DNA from: Ochotona curzoniae
Lineage: Eukaryota; Chordata; Mammalia; Lagomorpha; Ochotonidae
Length of the DNA: 64,000 bases
Assembly (NCBI RefSeq): GCF_017591425.1
Contig: NW_024466459.1
Coordinates: forward strand, 3,968,001 to 4,032,000
Direction of reading: 5' to 3'
Made by a program: the position numbers and the translations under genes. Positions within the stretch are counted from its first letter, which is position 1, and every line of letters starts with the position of its first letter. Of the stretch, positions 1 through 12,400 are shown piece after piece. The notes under the pieces were generated by a model. The model worked only from the letters and a program-made list of their open reading frames with translations. It was not told the origin of the DNA and did no database searches.

Positions 1-741
1 TGCCCGTGGGCCAGAAAGGCAAGCAGCTGGCACACACTGGCCGTGAAGTAGTCAGAGCTGGGTTCAAGCCCAAGAGGGCTGAGCGACATGAGGACAAACT
101 TGAACCTCTGTGTGTCTCTATGGCACCCTGTGCAAAGCAAGGCTGGTCAGACCTATGCTGAATTCCAAGGCAGGTGTTCACAGACACAGCATGAGAAATT
201 ACCAGCTCCCAGGACCTGCCCATGCTGAGCGCTGGCACAGCCCTAGCTTCATGCAGCTCCAGCCATCACTCTTTTAGACCAGAATTGCCATTCCTTCTTT
301 AAAAGACAAAAGGCAAGAAGATGGAGATGAGGTCAACACTGCCAGCAAAAGATACCTTAAGGATCCACACTCAGGTGTTCAACTCAATGTCTAGGACTCT
401 TTGCACAATCCTAGAACAGGACTGATTTTTGCATTCAGTCAACTTCTAATATTCTTAGGAACAGGGCTATTCTAAGCACTGGGGTTGCCTTGATGAACAA
501 GACCAGGGGCTACCCTGTAAGGACTGGTGGTCCAGTGGAGCGCCCAGGTCAGAATGAGTGACACCCAGGAGGATGGTAGGGGGAGGAGCAGAAGGCAGGA
601 AGAATCATCAGAGCTGCATCTCAGACCAAGACGGAGAGCTGGGGCTTGCTACAAAGTCTACCCCTTGGTCCCTGCTCACCCGCTGCTTGCCGTTGGATGC
701 CTAAAGCTACTCCACTTCCTGCCCTCTCCCAGGTGTCTCCT

Positions 742-914
742 TTAAAAAATCATTTATTTTTATTTGAAAATCAGATTTACAGAGATAGGAGAAACAGGAA
801 GAGAAAGAGAGATATTTCATCTTTTGGCTCACTCCCCAAATGGCCGCAACAGCCAAAGCTAAGTCAATCCGAAATTAGGAGCCAGGAGCTTCATCCAGGT
901 CTCCCACGTGGGTG
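742..914 (-). repeat. CSINE, truncated
   Basis: The T-rich tail end comes first (TCATTTATTTTTATTTGAAA), then the body as far as the 'ctcccacgtgggtg' block; the tRNA-related head is missing. The family is the tRNA-derived lagomorph C-repeat. Confidence 0.85.
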
Positions 915-1544
915 ACCTCTCTTTTTCTCTAAGCTGCCTGCAGCGTTCCAATGACCCTTCCTCTCTAACCACCCAATGATAGCCACCTCCTGTTTGCACT
1001 TCAGGGAATCTGAGAGCCATTGCTGGTGGGGACACCTATTCCTGGACACAGTCAGAGGAAGTAGGGACCTGTTAGCCCACTGCTTCTGCCAAGACCAAGA
1101 GGCCTGGGTGAAAAGCAAGTAATGGGGTACTAAGGGAGACGGAGTGTGAAAGCTCACAGGGATCACAGCACCATGGTCAGACCCTGTGGACCACGTGCCT
1201 TGGTAGGAAGTACACGCTGCAACCAATCCACGCTCTCCAGACACCACCAACACATGAGCCCAAATCTTCACGCAGTAACCTGAGAAGGCCTGTTCCCTTT
1301 CCTTTCTGACTCATTCCTCAACGAACAAACAAAACACTATAGTCAAGGAATCATCAGACTTATCCCATAAAGAACCAGGTAGCAAATACCCCAGCTTTGT
1401 GGCCATGACACAGGCTACAGAACTATACACTTCAACCCTGCCACCCGGGTATCAGAGCAACAACTTGGGTGACACACAAGGAGTGGCCATGGCTGTGTTG
1501 CAATAACATTTAATTTACAAAAAGTCAAGTCATAAGGATGTCAC

Positions 1545-1643
1545 ACAGTAGCACAGCTAGCTAATATTGCCCCTGTGCTGCCAGCATCCCATATAATGCT
1601 GGTTCAAGTCCTGACTGCTCCACTTGTAATCCAACACCCTGAC
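1545..1643 (+). repeat. CSINE, 5' half of an LTR-split copy
   Basis: Head and 'gcatcccatataatgctggttcaagtcctg' block. It continues at 2296-2510 after the LTR. Confidence 0.8.
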
Positions 1644-2037
1644 TGTAAGGACTTATTCCAATATCCCACCCTGGACCCTGCGCCATTCCTTCTTCCTCAC
1701 AGCTCACAGAATTCGCGCCAGTCCAGCCATCCACCAATCAGATGTAACCTGGCATTCCACCTGAGAATCCCACCCCCAATCTCCCAGCCCCTTCCCCAAC
1801 CCCGCCCACTCGCCAATCATCCCCAGGCATTCACCTGCAGGCACCAATCCCCTGGGGCCTGACCTCAATCCCTCCGAATCCCCGCCCCCCACACCTGGCA
1901 GACAAAAAAGGCCCCCAGGTGCGGCTCTCTCTTGCTCTTGCTCTTGCTCTCTCTCCTTGGTTCCTCTCCCCTGCTCTTCCTCTCTCTCTCTCCTTCTTAC
2001 CTTCCTTCCCTCCCCTTCCCTGTTCCTGCCCCATTTG

Positions 2038-2094
<57 letters not shown>

Positions 2095-2295
2095 TCTTCC
2101 TTGCTCTCCCCCTCCTCCCCCTTTCCCCTTCCCCTATTCCTGCCCCGCTGGAATAAACTTCCTAAGATATGTCGCTGTGTCTGGTGTTTTCAGCTCACGG
2201 TAAAGAACCAGGTTGCGAGAATTAGCTGCGCGTAAAGTATCTTAATATCGTATAACCTAGAACTAGAACTCTTACACTCTTTTAAATAACTAACA
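1644..2295 (+). mobile_element. Solo endogenous-retrovirus LTR inserted in a SINE
   Basis: This 652-bp element starts TGTAAGG and ends ACTAACA, so it has TG..CA ends with TGT/ACA terminal inversion. It is flanked by the 5-bp direct repeat CTGAC (1639-1643 and 2296-2300). Both flanks are the two halves of one plus-strand SINE. Inside are three CCAAT boxes (about 1735, 1813 and 1845), a GC box, a CT-rich tract with a perfect (CT)23 run (2041-2086), and AATAAA at 2152-2157 followed by about 138 bp. This is a normal U3-R-U5 order. No internal viral coding region is present, so it is a solo LTR. Its family is not identified. Confidence 0.82.
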
Positions 2296-2510
2296 CTGAC
2301 AAGGTAAGTAGCAGAGGACATCCCAAGGCCTTGGACCCCTGCACCCACATGGGAAACCTGGAAGAAGCTGCAGGCTTCCATCTTTGGGCTGGCTCAGGTC
2401 TGGCTGTTGCAGCCATTTAGGGAGTGAACCAGTAGATGGAGGATTTCTCTCTCCTCCTCTTTCTAACTCTGGCTATCAAGTAAAATAAATAAATCTTAAA
2501 AAAAAAAAAA
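2296..2510 (+). repeat. CSINE, 3' half of an LTR-split copy
   Basis: Resumes with 'aagtagcagaggacatcccaag' and ends in an AATAAATAAATCTTA(n) tail. Confidence 0.85.
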
Positions 2511-2613
2511 GGCAAGCCATGGTCCAAATGTGACCCATGTGCTGTAGTTTGCCACACACCCCGTTCCTCATGGGCTCTGCTGCTGGCCCAGCCCAAGCGG
2601 CACACTCCCTCAC

Positions 2614-2710
2614 CTGTCATGGCGTGAGGGACACTGGTGACCAAGACCCTCTGGTTCTGCATCCTGACCCCCGTCTCGGGATTCTGCATGTCCTTCACAA
2701 GCGCTTCAAT
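2614..2710 (-). CDS. RGS9: RGS9 coding exon 2 (start of DEP domain)
   Basis: Read on the minus strand, this 97-nt block encodes [15 protein letters not shown] followed by [17 protein letters not shown], which I recognise as residues 20-51 of RGS9. It starts after a pyrimidine-rich acceptor (TTTCTGTCTTGCAG, ending at 2711) and stops one base into the next codon, at donor G|GTGAGG (2613). RGS9 is the GTPase-activating protein that shuts off G-alpha-t in photoreceptors and Gi/o in striatum, working with G-beta-5 and a membrane anchor (R9AP or R7BP). This exon enters the DEP domain, which binds the anchor. Exon 1 ends in phase 0 and this exon in phase 1, so the two join in frame. All later exons (DEP remainder, GGL, RGS domain) lie left of position 1. 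I see no stop or frameshift. The protein segment matches the human one as I remember it. Confidence 0.96.
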
Positions 2711-3150
2711 CTGCAAGACAGAAAGGAAAAGACTGGTCGCTCAGACCCATTTCAGAAACTGGGCAGAGGGCTTGGCGGTAGCACTGAGCCAGAGCCCAGG
2801 AGGCAAAGCAGGACCAAGGGTCTGATCACGGGATGCAGCATCCAGACAGACGGGAGCAGCTCCAAGGGACCTAGAACCACACCTGGTAAAGACACAGGCT
2901 CCCTGCCTGCAGCTTGGAGTCCTTCTCATCAGGAGATTCCTGGGGGAGAGGAGGGCCTTCTAAGAGAAAAATGAGGCAGAACAAATGGAGGATTTTCTTG
3001 AACAGAAACCGACAGGCTACCTTGAGCCGAGGCATGACTGATGACGGGGCCCTGAGTGTGGGAGGGATGGAAGATGGCAGGAGTCGGGACTGCAGGTGGA
3101 AGCCAGACCACCACAGGCCCTGAAGCCATCCGCGGAGTGTAGGAGGACAT

Positions 3151-3556
3151 TGTGACCCTAGAAGGTCAGGGAGCACAGGATTACAGTTGATTGGACAATA
3201 TTTGTATGATAAACAACTGAATGGGTGCCTTTTGTGTGACTGATTGGATATCCTTTTCATGAGAACAACGGAATGACTGCCTTTTGTACACCTGATGGGA
3301 TATCATTTGTATAAGAAGAGTTGAGTGGAAAGTATGTGCATGAGAACACTTGGTGGAATATACAAGACAAAAGGACTTCCAAACAAAAGCATAGAAATAG
3401 TTGATGGGTTTGTTGATGAGCTAAATACCTCCACCCTAATCCTATAGGACCGTCAGTGTATAAAGTCTGTTGCCCCTAATAAAGTTCAGCTGTTGATCAT
3501 CAGTCAGTAGTCCATGTGTGTTATTATCGGCTCCATGAACCAAGTCCACCACTGCA
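3151..3556 (+). mobile_element. Solo LTR with triplicated U3 repeat
   Basis: This 406-bp unit starts TGTGAC and ends CTGCA. It is flanked by GGACAT (3145-3150) and GGACAG (3557-3562), a 6-bp target duplication with one mismatch. TATAAAG is at 3459-3465 and AATAAA at 3478-3483, very close together, as in class II (betaretrovirus-like) LTRs with a short R. Upstream are about three imperfect 51-bp repeats (3187-3340). No viral gene remnants are beside it. Confidence 0.68.
3187..3340 (+). repeat. Three imperfect 51-bp tandem repeats in LTR U3
   Basis: Units begin near 3187, 3238 and 3289. They share the cores TGATTGGATATC / TGATGGGATATC and GAATG..TGCCTTTTGT. Direct repeats upstream of the TATA box are typical retroviral enhancers. 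Confidence 0.65.
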
Positions 3557-5094
3557 GGACAGCGACAGTGGAGTACAGCTCATGTTCCAGAAGTTATGGC
3601 TGGGGAACGCTTTGGAAACGTGGCCCATAACAAAAGGAAGAACACTGGGGGAAGGAGAGGTTTGCCAAGGTACCAGGTGATAGGTCCCAGATCACTGTAA
3701 CAGGCCAGGCAAGCAACGATGAGAGCCCCACAGGTACCACCTCTTCCCCCATCTGTCCTCAGCAGAGTGGTCTGATGAGCCTGCCAATGACCGTGGCATC
3801 CAGCTCCCCTCTACCAGGCCATTTCCTCCCACATACAGGACAGGTGCCGCTGCTGCTCCACACTGATGGGACGTCTTTTCTCTCAGTCTCTCCTCCCACT
3901 CCCAGCTGGCTGCCCTGATGCAGCCACACTGGCTCTCCTGCTTCCCCACCATCACGCCTAGCACACTCCCAGCCCTGACTGTCCTACTCGGCTGTGACCC
4001 TGAACTCCATTCTCCTTCTAGCATGTTCGATAATTCTGTCTTTATTAGTGGTTAGCTGTTGTGATCTCCACTTTCCCCCAGAAAGTAAATTCTTCATAGG
4101 TAGGTCTTTTGCTGTACCTAGCAACTGGGTACTCAAACGGTTGATGCAGCAAGAAATACATGCCTGGAGGCAGTGCCTGGGATAATGGAAGAGAGGTGTG
4201 GTTTTCAGAGCCCTTTGCAGCAAAATTTATGTTGCACACAAGTGACTGGGTAGGACAATGAAGGGGACCAGGGAATAACGCTGAGATTTATAACTTCTGC
4301 GACCAGAGCTGCCAGCTCCCAAGATAGAAAATGCAGAGAGAGGGAGAGAAGCGCCTTCTTGAAGCACACACTTGTGCCTTGGAATGCTGGCTGCAAAGGA
4401 CTGCAGATATGCCCACAGTGTGTGGGAGGGAGCCAGAAACAGCCACCCCAGTTCAAAAGAGGTCAGAGGCAGAGACATGAATGCAGACCCGTGGATGTCA
4501 AAGACAGGTGGAAGCCAGAGGAAACTCAAACTGCCCAAGGAAGATGGAGCCACTGGAGGACGGCCACAAGGACAGCCTCTTCATCTCCAGAGCAGATTTC
4601 AGTATTTTATTATTGAAATCATATCTATGTTTCTCTTAAAAATGGAATGGAAATAAAATGATCTATAGGATACCTGAAAACCAACTGGATGTCCAACATC
4701 ACTCAACAAAGATAAGCCCAATGTTCCCTTCTTGTCATTGGGAGACTGGAATTGGTGCTGGCCAAGCTTCACACGCAGGGGCTTCAAATGTCACACAGTG
4801 TCTGTTCCCTGGCCCAGATGTGCTTGTCAACAGTTGATCGGTCGTTTAACAACCAAGCACAGTCACAGTCATCCTGGGAACCCAGAGAGGGGATGCTGCA
4901 GCCTCTGAACCCAGGAAACTCACCTTCCAAAGCAGAGTGGGTTCCCAAGCTGTGCGGCGCTACATGTCAAGACCCTAAGGGATGCCTGAATCATGGACTG
5001 GCCAAACCCTACAGGTAATGCTTTCTCCCAATACACCCACTCCTAGGATGAAATTTAATTTATCATTTAGGCAGACTAGAAGGTTAGCAACAAT

Positions 5095-5170
5095 GACTAA
5101 CCATAAAATAGAATAATTATGACACTATAGTGTAATAAAAATTATGCAAATGTGGCCTCTCTGTCAGGCT
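5095..5170. repeat. Old mammalian repeat fragment, family not named
   Basis: 'cactatagtgtaataaaaattatgcaaatgtggcctctctgtc' is a wording I know from many mammalian genomes, probably from an ancient DNA transposon or LTR. I cannot name the family with certainty. Confidence 0.4.
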
Positions 5171-5715
5171 CAAAACATGGAATTTTCCATTTCATATCTT
5201 TGGATCATGGTTGACTGCAGATTACTGAACCTTCAGGAGACAGAACTGCGGATGAGGAATGATGCTGCATCAACACGGGAAAGAATAACATGCAAGGTGC
5301 AATGGTGAAGGTGTGGGGAGGGAACCTCAGGACAAGGACTCATAAAGTGACCCCTATGAAGATGGGAGGCAGCTGGCCACCAGAAAGGGGCCAGAAGGGT
5401 GAATCTGGGCCTTTCAGGCTAAGGGGTTGTGGGAACAGAAGCATCAGACAGGAATCAGAAGTGAGCACAGACACCTGGGTCACAGCTCTCTCCGAGGTCC
5501 ATGTCATTGCACCCAGCAGGACACAACCTCCTGGAGACCACACCTACATCCAAGCTGTCCACCACTCTAGCTCCTTGACTCTTGTATTCCCCTTCATATT
5601 TCTGATTTGAGTACATCCTTGTTGTTTGTTCTCCTGCCATTTAATAAAATGACACCCATGCACACCACACGAGCTGTTACAATAAAGTCCTTGCAGTCAA
5701 AAGGAAAAGAATTTG

Positions 5716-5987
5716 GGATGGGCCTTCGAGCTGATGACTGAGATGCAGCTGCCTACGCCTGAAGAAGAGTCCCAGCTCCACTTCTGATTGCAGCACCCTG
5801 GGAGACAACAGCTGATGGCTCAAGCTCCTAGATCCCTGCCAATCAAGTGATAGTCTCGAACTGAGTTCCTACCTCTTGGCTTCTGGCTGGCCCAGCCATT
5901 GTAAGCATCTGAGGAGTGAACAATAAATAAGATCTCTCTCTCTCTCTCTCTTTCTTCTCAAAATTTTCTTAATTAAAAAAGAAAAAG
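5716..5987 (+). repeat. CSINE, diverged
   Basis: The recognisable order is head, 'cccagctccacttctgattgcagc', 'ggagtgaac' and a CT-rich tail. It is clearly older than most copies here. Confidence 0.65.
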
Positions 5988-6234
5988 AACCCCAAGGTTC
6001 TCCTTGCCTTGCAAGACTCTCTACTAACTGTAGGCTCCTGGACAACTCACTGCACCTATAGGCGCTGCCCTTCTCTACCATAAATTGAAAATATGATGGC
6101 AGATGCCCTACTAGCAGACCTAGGTTCAAACCCATCTCTTAGAACCCAACTAAGGAACTGTGTGAAACTACTTTCTAAGGAAAGATGCCTGTTGTATGTG
6201 CATAAAGATACTCGGATTAAACATTCCTTAGCTG

Positions 6235-6470
6235 AAGCGCTTGGGACTGAAGTGTTTTGGATTTGGGACTTTTCTGAATTTTGAAAATTTTCATTTACAT
6301 AATGAGGCGTCTCAAAGACAGGGTCTGAACGTAACAAATGGAATTCTTTCTGTCTTCTTTCCACCTTAGGCTCATAGCCTGCTAGTAATTTACACACTAT
6401 TTTAATAATCAAGTTCATGAAACAAAGCATCATTTAAATGTTCCCCATGCAGAACATGGTGTGCTTCTGA
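6235..6470. repeat. Old mammalian repeat fragment, family not named
   Basis: 'gtgttttggatttgggac', 'catttacataatgagg', 'catagcctgctagtaatttacacactattttaataatc' and 'catgaaacaaag' appear in the order of a common, ancient eutherian repeat. The family name is uncertain. Confidence 0.45.
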
Positions 6471-7104
6471 GGTCATGGCTATGCATGTTATTCTGACCCG
6501 CTCTTCACATACTGTAGGCATGTATAGAAATGCTACACTGTATCCATCAATAGACATAGTTGTTACATGCTGATTTAAAAATGTATTCAAAAGAAAGCTT
6601 AAGAAAACTACAACCAAAACTAGAAAGAAACAAGTTTCATGGCGGGAACCTTTCTGTTTGTAGCATCAGGAGAGTGAGTGCTCAGAGAACTTTGGGAATA
6701 CCCAGGCTTCCCAAGGGGAGGTCAGACTCATTCATTAATAATGATGACCTTCACTTAGAATCATCCATATTAGCAGCATTTATGTGATTAACACATTTTT
6801 GGAACTTTGCCTGCAGGACATGCTTCTATGTCTGGGAAGAAAAACCCAGCTCTACTTATCCAACAAATGTGTTTGTTTAGTGTATATTTAGTTTCCAACC
6901 CTGGGGAAGGGTATAGCAAGGTCAAGAAACACTGTGGGAGGTTCATTATATGAACATTACAAGTGAACCAATGTAAAAGCTGGTAGGTCTGGGTCCATGG
7001 GAAGCTTAAAACAAGCGATGTTCCAACGCAGAAGCTGGGGACCTTAAGTGAACTTTTAACTATCTCTAAGACCCATGCTCTGGGGGGTGCTGGAGTATGG
7101 AGAT

Positions 7105-7195
7105 TACAGTACTACCGTATCATCCTAGGGGTGTTGTGAAGAACAAATGAGATTAAACAGGCAAAGCACCTGGGATGTGCTAAGCACAACCTGTC
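7105..7195 (+). repeat. MIR fragment
   Basis: 'aggggtgttgtgaagaacaaatgagatt..aaagcacctggga' matches the MIR 3' half (ggttgttgtgaggattaaatgagata..aaagcgcctagca). Confidence 0.6.
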
Positions 7196-7399
7196 CATGA
7201 GATGGCAACTGCAACCTGAATTACAGACCAAAATTAAGGAAGAGATTGAGCGGAATAAAACCCAGAGGAGCAGGATGGGTGAGAAGACCCCAAACCATGT
7301 GCACCAATGGGGAGCAGGATTTCCAAGGCAGGGATGACGGAAGACAGGCCCGGGAACCTCTACGTAGGAAAGTAGAGAGATTGGCATCACACCCCTTGT

Positions 7400-7900
7400 G
7401 TGTGGTTGGCGAGAAGGCAAAATGGTTTACCTGCTATGAAAAAAAAAAATGGTACAGATGTTCATCAAAAAATAAAACTACCAGAGGATCTAGTGACCCT
7501 ACTTCTGGGTTTATATCCAGAAGAACTCAAAGAGATCACTACTCTCCTATGTTTGTCATAACCTCATTCAGAAACATCAAAATGCACACAAATCCATCAG
7601 AGAAAGAAAACAGGGCATAAACACACAACGGAATAGTATAAGATCCTATAATAGGCGGCCACACGGCTGACCTATAAGGACCCTAACCTGCCCAGGACAC
7701 ACACTTGCTGATCCCACTTCAAGGAAGTATCGTCACTAGGCAAATCCATAGAATTGAAGTGTCCAGTGCTGCTTGCCAAGGGCTACAGGAGACAGAGTGA
7801 GCAGGTGCTGACCCTGGGCAGAGACCACCAGTTAAGTGACCAAGTTCTAGAGACGTGCGCCACACTACTGCACCTATAGCTAACAACCCCATAGTGAGAC
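7400..7900 (+). mobile_element. L1 3' end (old, truncated)
   Basis: The segment reads like the end of L1 ORF2 and its 3' UTR: ACTTCTGGGTTTATATCCAG, then CTCCTATGTTTGTCATAACC, then a 3' UTR with 'agttctagagacgtgcgccacac..' matching the usual '..agatctattgtacaac..'. It has many substitutions and a deletion after 'gaatagtata'. It is a dead remnant with no open frame. Confidence 0.75.
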
Positions 7901-9355
7901 AAGAAAGAGACCCTGAGCCAGGGGACCCTGAATTGGAATGCTCCTACCTGTCACCCAGCCAGCCTGCTCCTGAAGTCCCGGAAGAGTACAGAGTGATGCC
8001 CCGATTCAGCACCGCGGAGAGGGGAGGCCAGGGAAGTGCTGTTTTGATCTTGGTTGCAAAGCCAGTATTTGCAGGTGAGCCACCATCTCTAGGAACAGCC
8101 TTGAGATGAGGCATACACTTGAGGCTGCCAGGGCACAGGGCCAGCAGCTCTCAGCCGGCCTGGGAGGCCCAAGCTGTGCCAGGACTCCACATGCAGGAGT
8201 GACAGCAAGCTTCAGTTACAGACACTTTCTTGGCTCCAGAATGCTCTGGAACACAAACTACTCACTACTGCTCCACTTGGAGCTGCAGTCACCAGCCTTC
8301 CACCATGCTGGGGCTGGAGGTAGCTCATGCAGCTGAAGGGTTGGTGGCAGGAAGGCAGCAACTCCAGGAGGATGCTGGCCAGGGTGCTGGGAGGTGACCC
8401 CACTGCTCCTGGGAGTGGCCAGGAGGCCAAGGAATGACCTTTTCCAGATGACCTTACCTAACAGGAAGTATTACCTTTAGATGGCTCTGCAATAAATACA
8501 TGATATTCCCACATGAGGGCCTAAGACTCCCCATTCCCACTTTAGCTGCCATGCCAAAGATCAGCCTCCTTAGTGCATAAGTTCTTATGGAAAAGGAATA
8601 GACACTTTGCAAGTTACAGAGTGGCAGTTTCTCCTTGTCTCTACATTAAAAAAAAAAAATCTAGTTATAAAGAATTTGAAAATGATCTCCAGAGGAGGAA
8701 TAATGAGAGTTATTTAAAAACACAATGCGAGAAGTCAGATTTCTTTCTAGCAGGTGTGTCATCCTTGGTAGAAAGGAGGGGGCGAGGCAGAGGGGACCAG
8801 GGAACATCGCAGGTGGGGGGGGTGCAGCCCACTCAGAGTCAATCAGGTTTCCTCGAAACTTTCTTGATATTAACCAACAGGGGCCCCCGTAGTTGCCCTA
8901 CCTGAGAAGATCAGGGTTCAAGTTTTAAGGGGCTCTGCTGCATCTCCCTGCTCAGCATCATCTGGCAAAAATCTCATACCTACTCCACCCCGCCCCCAGG
9001 GCCTCAGCAGGTGACTGGTTCTGGATACAGGAACATCCAGGTAAAGTGAGGTGGGTCACTGGACCCTAACCCAGTGGGAGTGTCGTCTTTGTAACACGGG
9101 AGGAGGACCAGATGATGGCCCTTCCTGCCACACGTGGATCTGACTCCTAGTCCTTAGTACAACAGGAAATACAAGTGTGAACCCCTCCCACCCAGCCTCG
9201 CCCTAGCTGCCAGGGGAGCAAGTTTGCCACCGCTGCCTAAGCAGGCTCACACCGACTCTGAATTCTCTCCCCGGGTGGGAAACCACACACCCCATCACAG
9301 AAGCGAGATGATGGGAACTGTTCCCCTGAGGAACTCAGGCCCCTGAGTCAAAGCC

Positions 9356-9371
9356 CGCTCTCTCTCTCTCA

Positions 9372-9420
<49 letters not shown>
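9356..9420. repeat. Compound (CT)n(AC)n microsatellite
   Basis: A short CT run is followed by about 24 AC units (9373-9420), inside RGS9 intron 1. Confidence 0.95.
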
Positions 9421-9423
<3 letters not shown>

Positions 9424-12400
9424 TCCCAGCATGCTGCAGGCATGCCCCTGAGGATGACATGAGCCATTGCCATCCCTGCCCCCTGGAATCCAGGGTCCTT
9501 CTCCCACCCATAGCAGCTCCCCACCTCTTCTCAAGGTAAAGAACATCTCATTTCGTCCCCAGAGAACACACAGAGACCACATGACGGGGTCTCCCCGAGG
9601 CCCTGTGTGCCCCAGGTGGGGGCTGTCCCACCTGCCATCTCCCAGACGCCCACGCGTGCGGAGGCATGACTTCAGAACGGCTGGGAACCCTGACATCAAG
9701 GAGGGATCAGAGGCGATGGCTTTGATGGCTTCGGCATCCCACCCACCACGCCCACGCTGCTCGCATTAAGGAGCTGTCACTCACAGCAGATCTCAAGGCT
9801 GGAATTTTCCTTTCAAGCAGGAGACGACTCCGGAGGGGCGAGGAGGGTGGGAGGAGGACATTAATAATCACAAATTCTCCCTCTTACGAAGACTGGGGTG
9901 GGGGAAGTGGCCCAGTTCCACGGGGTCATTGTTTTTCTAACAGAGGAGGCTGCGTGCCTGCTGATCAAGCCTGACCAAGCTCTGGCCAGCTCTCCCCATA
10001 CCAGAAAGGCCCCAATATTACACTCAGATCCTGTCTCCCCAAATTTGCTTTTTCCCTGCCCAAAGCCTGGGAAGCTTCCGGCTGAGCCGGGACAGCCTTG
10101 TTGGTTCTGCTCTTGCCTCGCTCACAGCCCTTCCTGTCCTCCATCCTGCCTCCTGGACTATCAGTTTCTGCCAGTCACCTGTCTCTGGCTTCCACGGTGA
10201 GCCGAGTCAGTCCTTGTTGTTTTGCACGCAGTAGGATGCTTATGTCCTCTGCCCACAGGGGCCAGCAGCCTTGGTAAAGACCCAGTCAGTGTCCAGCTGG
10301 GGCCAAATGTCCCCTGGCTGCGCACTCCAGTCACTGCTAAGCTCCACATACAGGTCCTGCTTGGGTCCAGCCCCGGTTGAGCCGCTCAGAACTTCAAACA
10401 CAGGGTAACTTGGTGTCAGTATTTTTAGCAGCACAGCTGAGGCCAAGAAGCACTCCAGGGACTCGTCTCTCCAGCGTGTCAACCACTTCATCTTATTCAT
10501 CCCTGACTTTTAAAACAGCCAACAGCTTCTCAGGAAACTCTGAAATCACCCAGCTGCTCGGCATGGTGTCAGAGGCCTTCCCCCGCCAGGCTGGGGCCCT
10601 GTTCATGATTGGCCTCCCCTCCCAGCAGTCTCACGCCCCATCTCCTTTCCTCAGCGTGCCAGGTAGCCCAAGCCCTGGGGAGGCTCCTGAACCACCCAGC
10701 TGGTCATCCGTCCAAGTTGTGGATTTGCCTACCATGTTGCTCACCTGTGCATTTCTCATCCTTCCATTCCCATCCCTGTGCAGCAGCTGTCCTACCTGCA
10801 CCCCTCACCCCTGGAGAACCGACCATCTTATGCGACTGTTTTCTTCCCTAATGTACCCGTCATCACTCACTCCCTCCCAACTCTGAGCTTCTTGGTGTCC
10901 CCCAAGCCCCTGCCACCAGCACCTGCCATGGAAGAGCCCAGTGATGATGCCACACTCTGCCCAAATCTCCTCAAAACTTCCTGTTTATCTCACTCCAAGA
11001 GATACCAGAGCCATGCAGGAAAGCCAGGCCGTCCAACAGGCTTCTCTGTGGCACCACGGTCATTCTCACAGTGACTCCCAAGGACCACAGCAACAGGTGC
11101 TGGGGACATGGGGTGAGCAAGCCCCAGAACATGAGCCCACAGGTGCCAGAGCCACAGGCCGCTCACCTGTGCTCCCAGCTTCTCTAGATGCCATCAGCTA
11201 GCCATCTCCCCAGCAAAGCTCCAGGCAGGTGTGCCATCCGCTCCAACCCCCCCACCCCCACATCCTTCAGCAAGCCCAGGCACCCCAGTGTCACTCACCC
11301 CAGCTATATGAGAAGCTGCCATTTCCTGGGTGACTGGGGTTGCGGGGTGGAGGCTCACTCTCCCAGGGGGCTTCCTAACCTGCAGATCTCCAGTGTCATT
11401 TGCCCCCTCCAGTCCTGCGACGGCCCCCAGGTGAACTGCAACACCTTCACAGGCCCTGTGAGCCCGTTAGGACCCCTTCGGTCTCCACCTCCTCCCCAGG
11501 CCCCACCCCTGTGGACAGCAGACCCCTTTCTGTACAGAACAGGTCAGGCTTCCTGCCGCTCCACAGCCCGGCAGAGGCCACATCTACCACCCAGAGCATC
11601 CCCCTTCTTCCCGCCTAGACCCCTCTCTCTGCTTTTAGGCTGAAGCACATTCAGTCAGGCATTCCACCCTCTGCCCTTCATGCAGTGTTGGGTCACTTCT
11701 GGGGACAAGCGTGACAAATGATACCTCCTTCTGCTGCACTGCTTAGCGTCTGTGCGCCCAGCAAGCCACTTAACATCTCTGAGCCATGAAATGTGATCAT
11801 GATCACATGGGCACATCACGAGATGCTGTATCTAGGTCCTGGCCTGAGACACACATGCTGGACAGCAAAGACACACTGACCAAGCAACAGATGGCCCCCA
11901 CACCAGTGTTCATTCCTTTCATCAGGGCCCCGACCCAGGAGGCTGGACTTCTGGTCTACCAGAAGGTCTGGGCCAACATGCATCCCTTGGTGCAGCCTTT
12001 TCATTTCGTCTCCTGCTCCAGGGAGCTCTGTGATACCACCAAGCGCCCCAGAACACACCGACAGGACCTTAGCTAGCACAAGGTAGAGGTTCCAGAACAG
12101 TGTTGCAGGTGGAGGCAGGGCCTGTGTGCAGAGAGAAGGTTCAGAGGCCTGGGCCTCTGCAGAGGAGGGGGTGTGAGCAGGGCACAGCTGGAGGAGGAGT
12201 GGGAGACTGGCCCAAGGGGAGAAAAAACTTTCCCAGAGAAGGAAACCGGAGAGAGAGCAGGGGTTTCTACAAAGCTGAAGAAGACCCCAAGGCGAGAGCT
12301 CCCTAAGTCCGCAGCTCCAGCTCCTAGCACTGTACTGGGAGCAGGGATAGGCAGGCCGGGAAGGCAGTCAGGAGATGCAGCGAGACATGGGGGTTGCAAT

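Larger units (their letters stand above)
1..2613 (-). other. RGS9: RGS9 intron 2, 3' part missing
   Basis: This is non-coding sequence between RGS9 exon 2 and the exon 3 that lies off the left edge. It holds one minus-strand SINE (742-914) and a plus-strand SINE split by a solo LTR (1545-2510). In 1-741 and 915-1544 I see no gene, RNA or repeat that I can name. Confidence 0.85.

Noticed and set aside
1919..2235. Ser/Leu-rich frames (SLSLSL..)
   Set aside because: They are translations of the CT run of the solo LTR.
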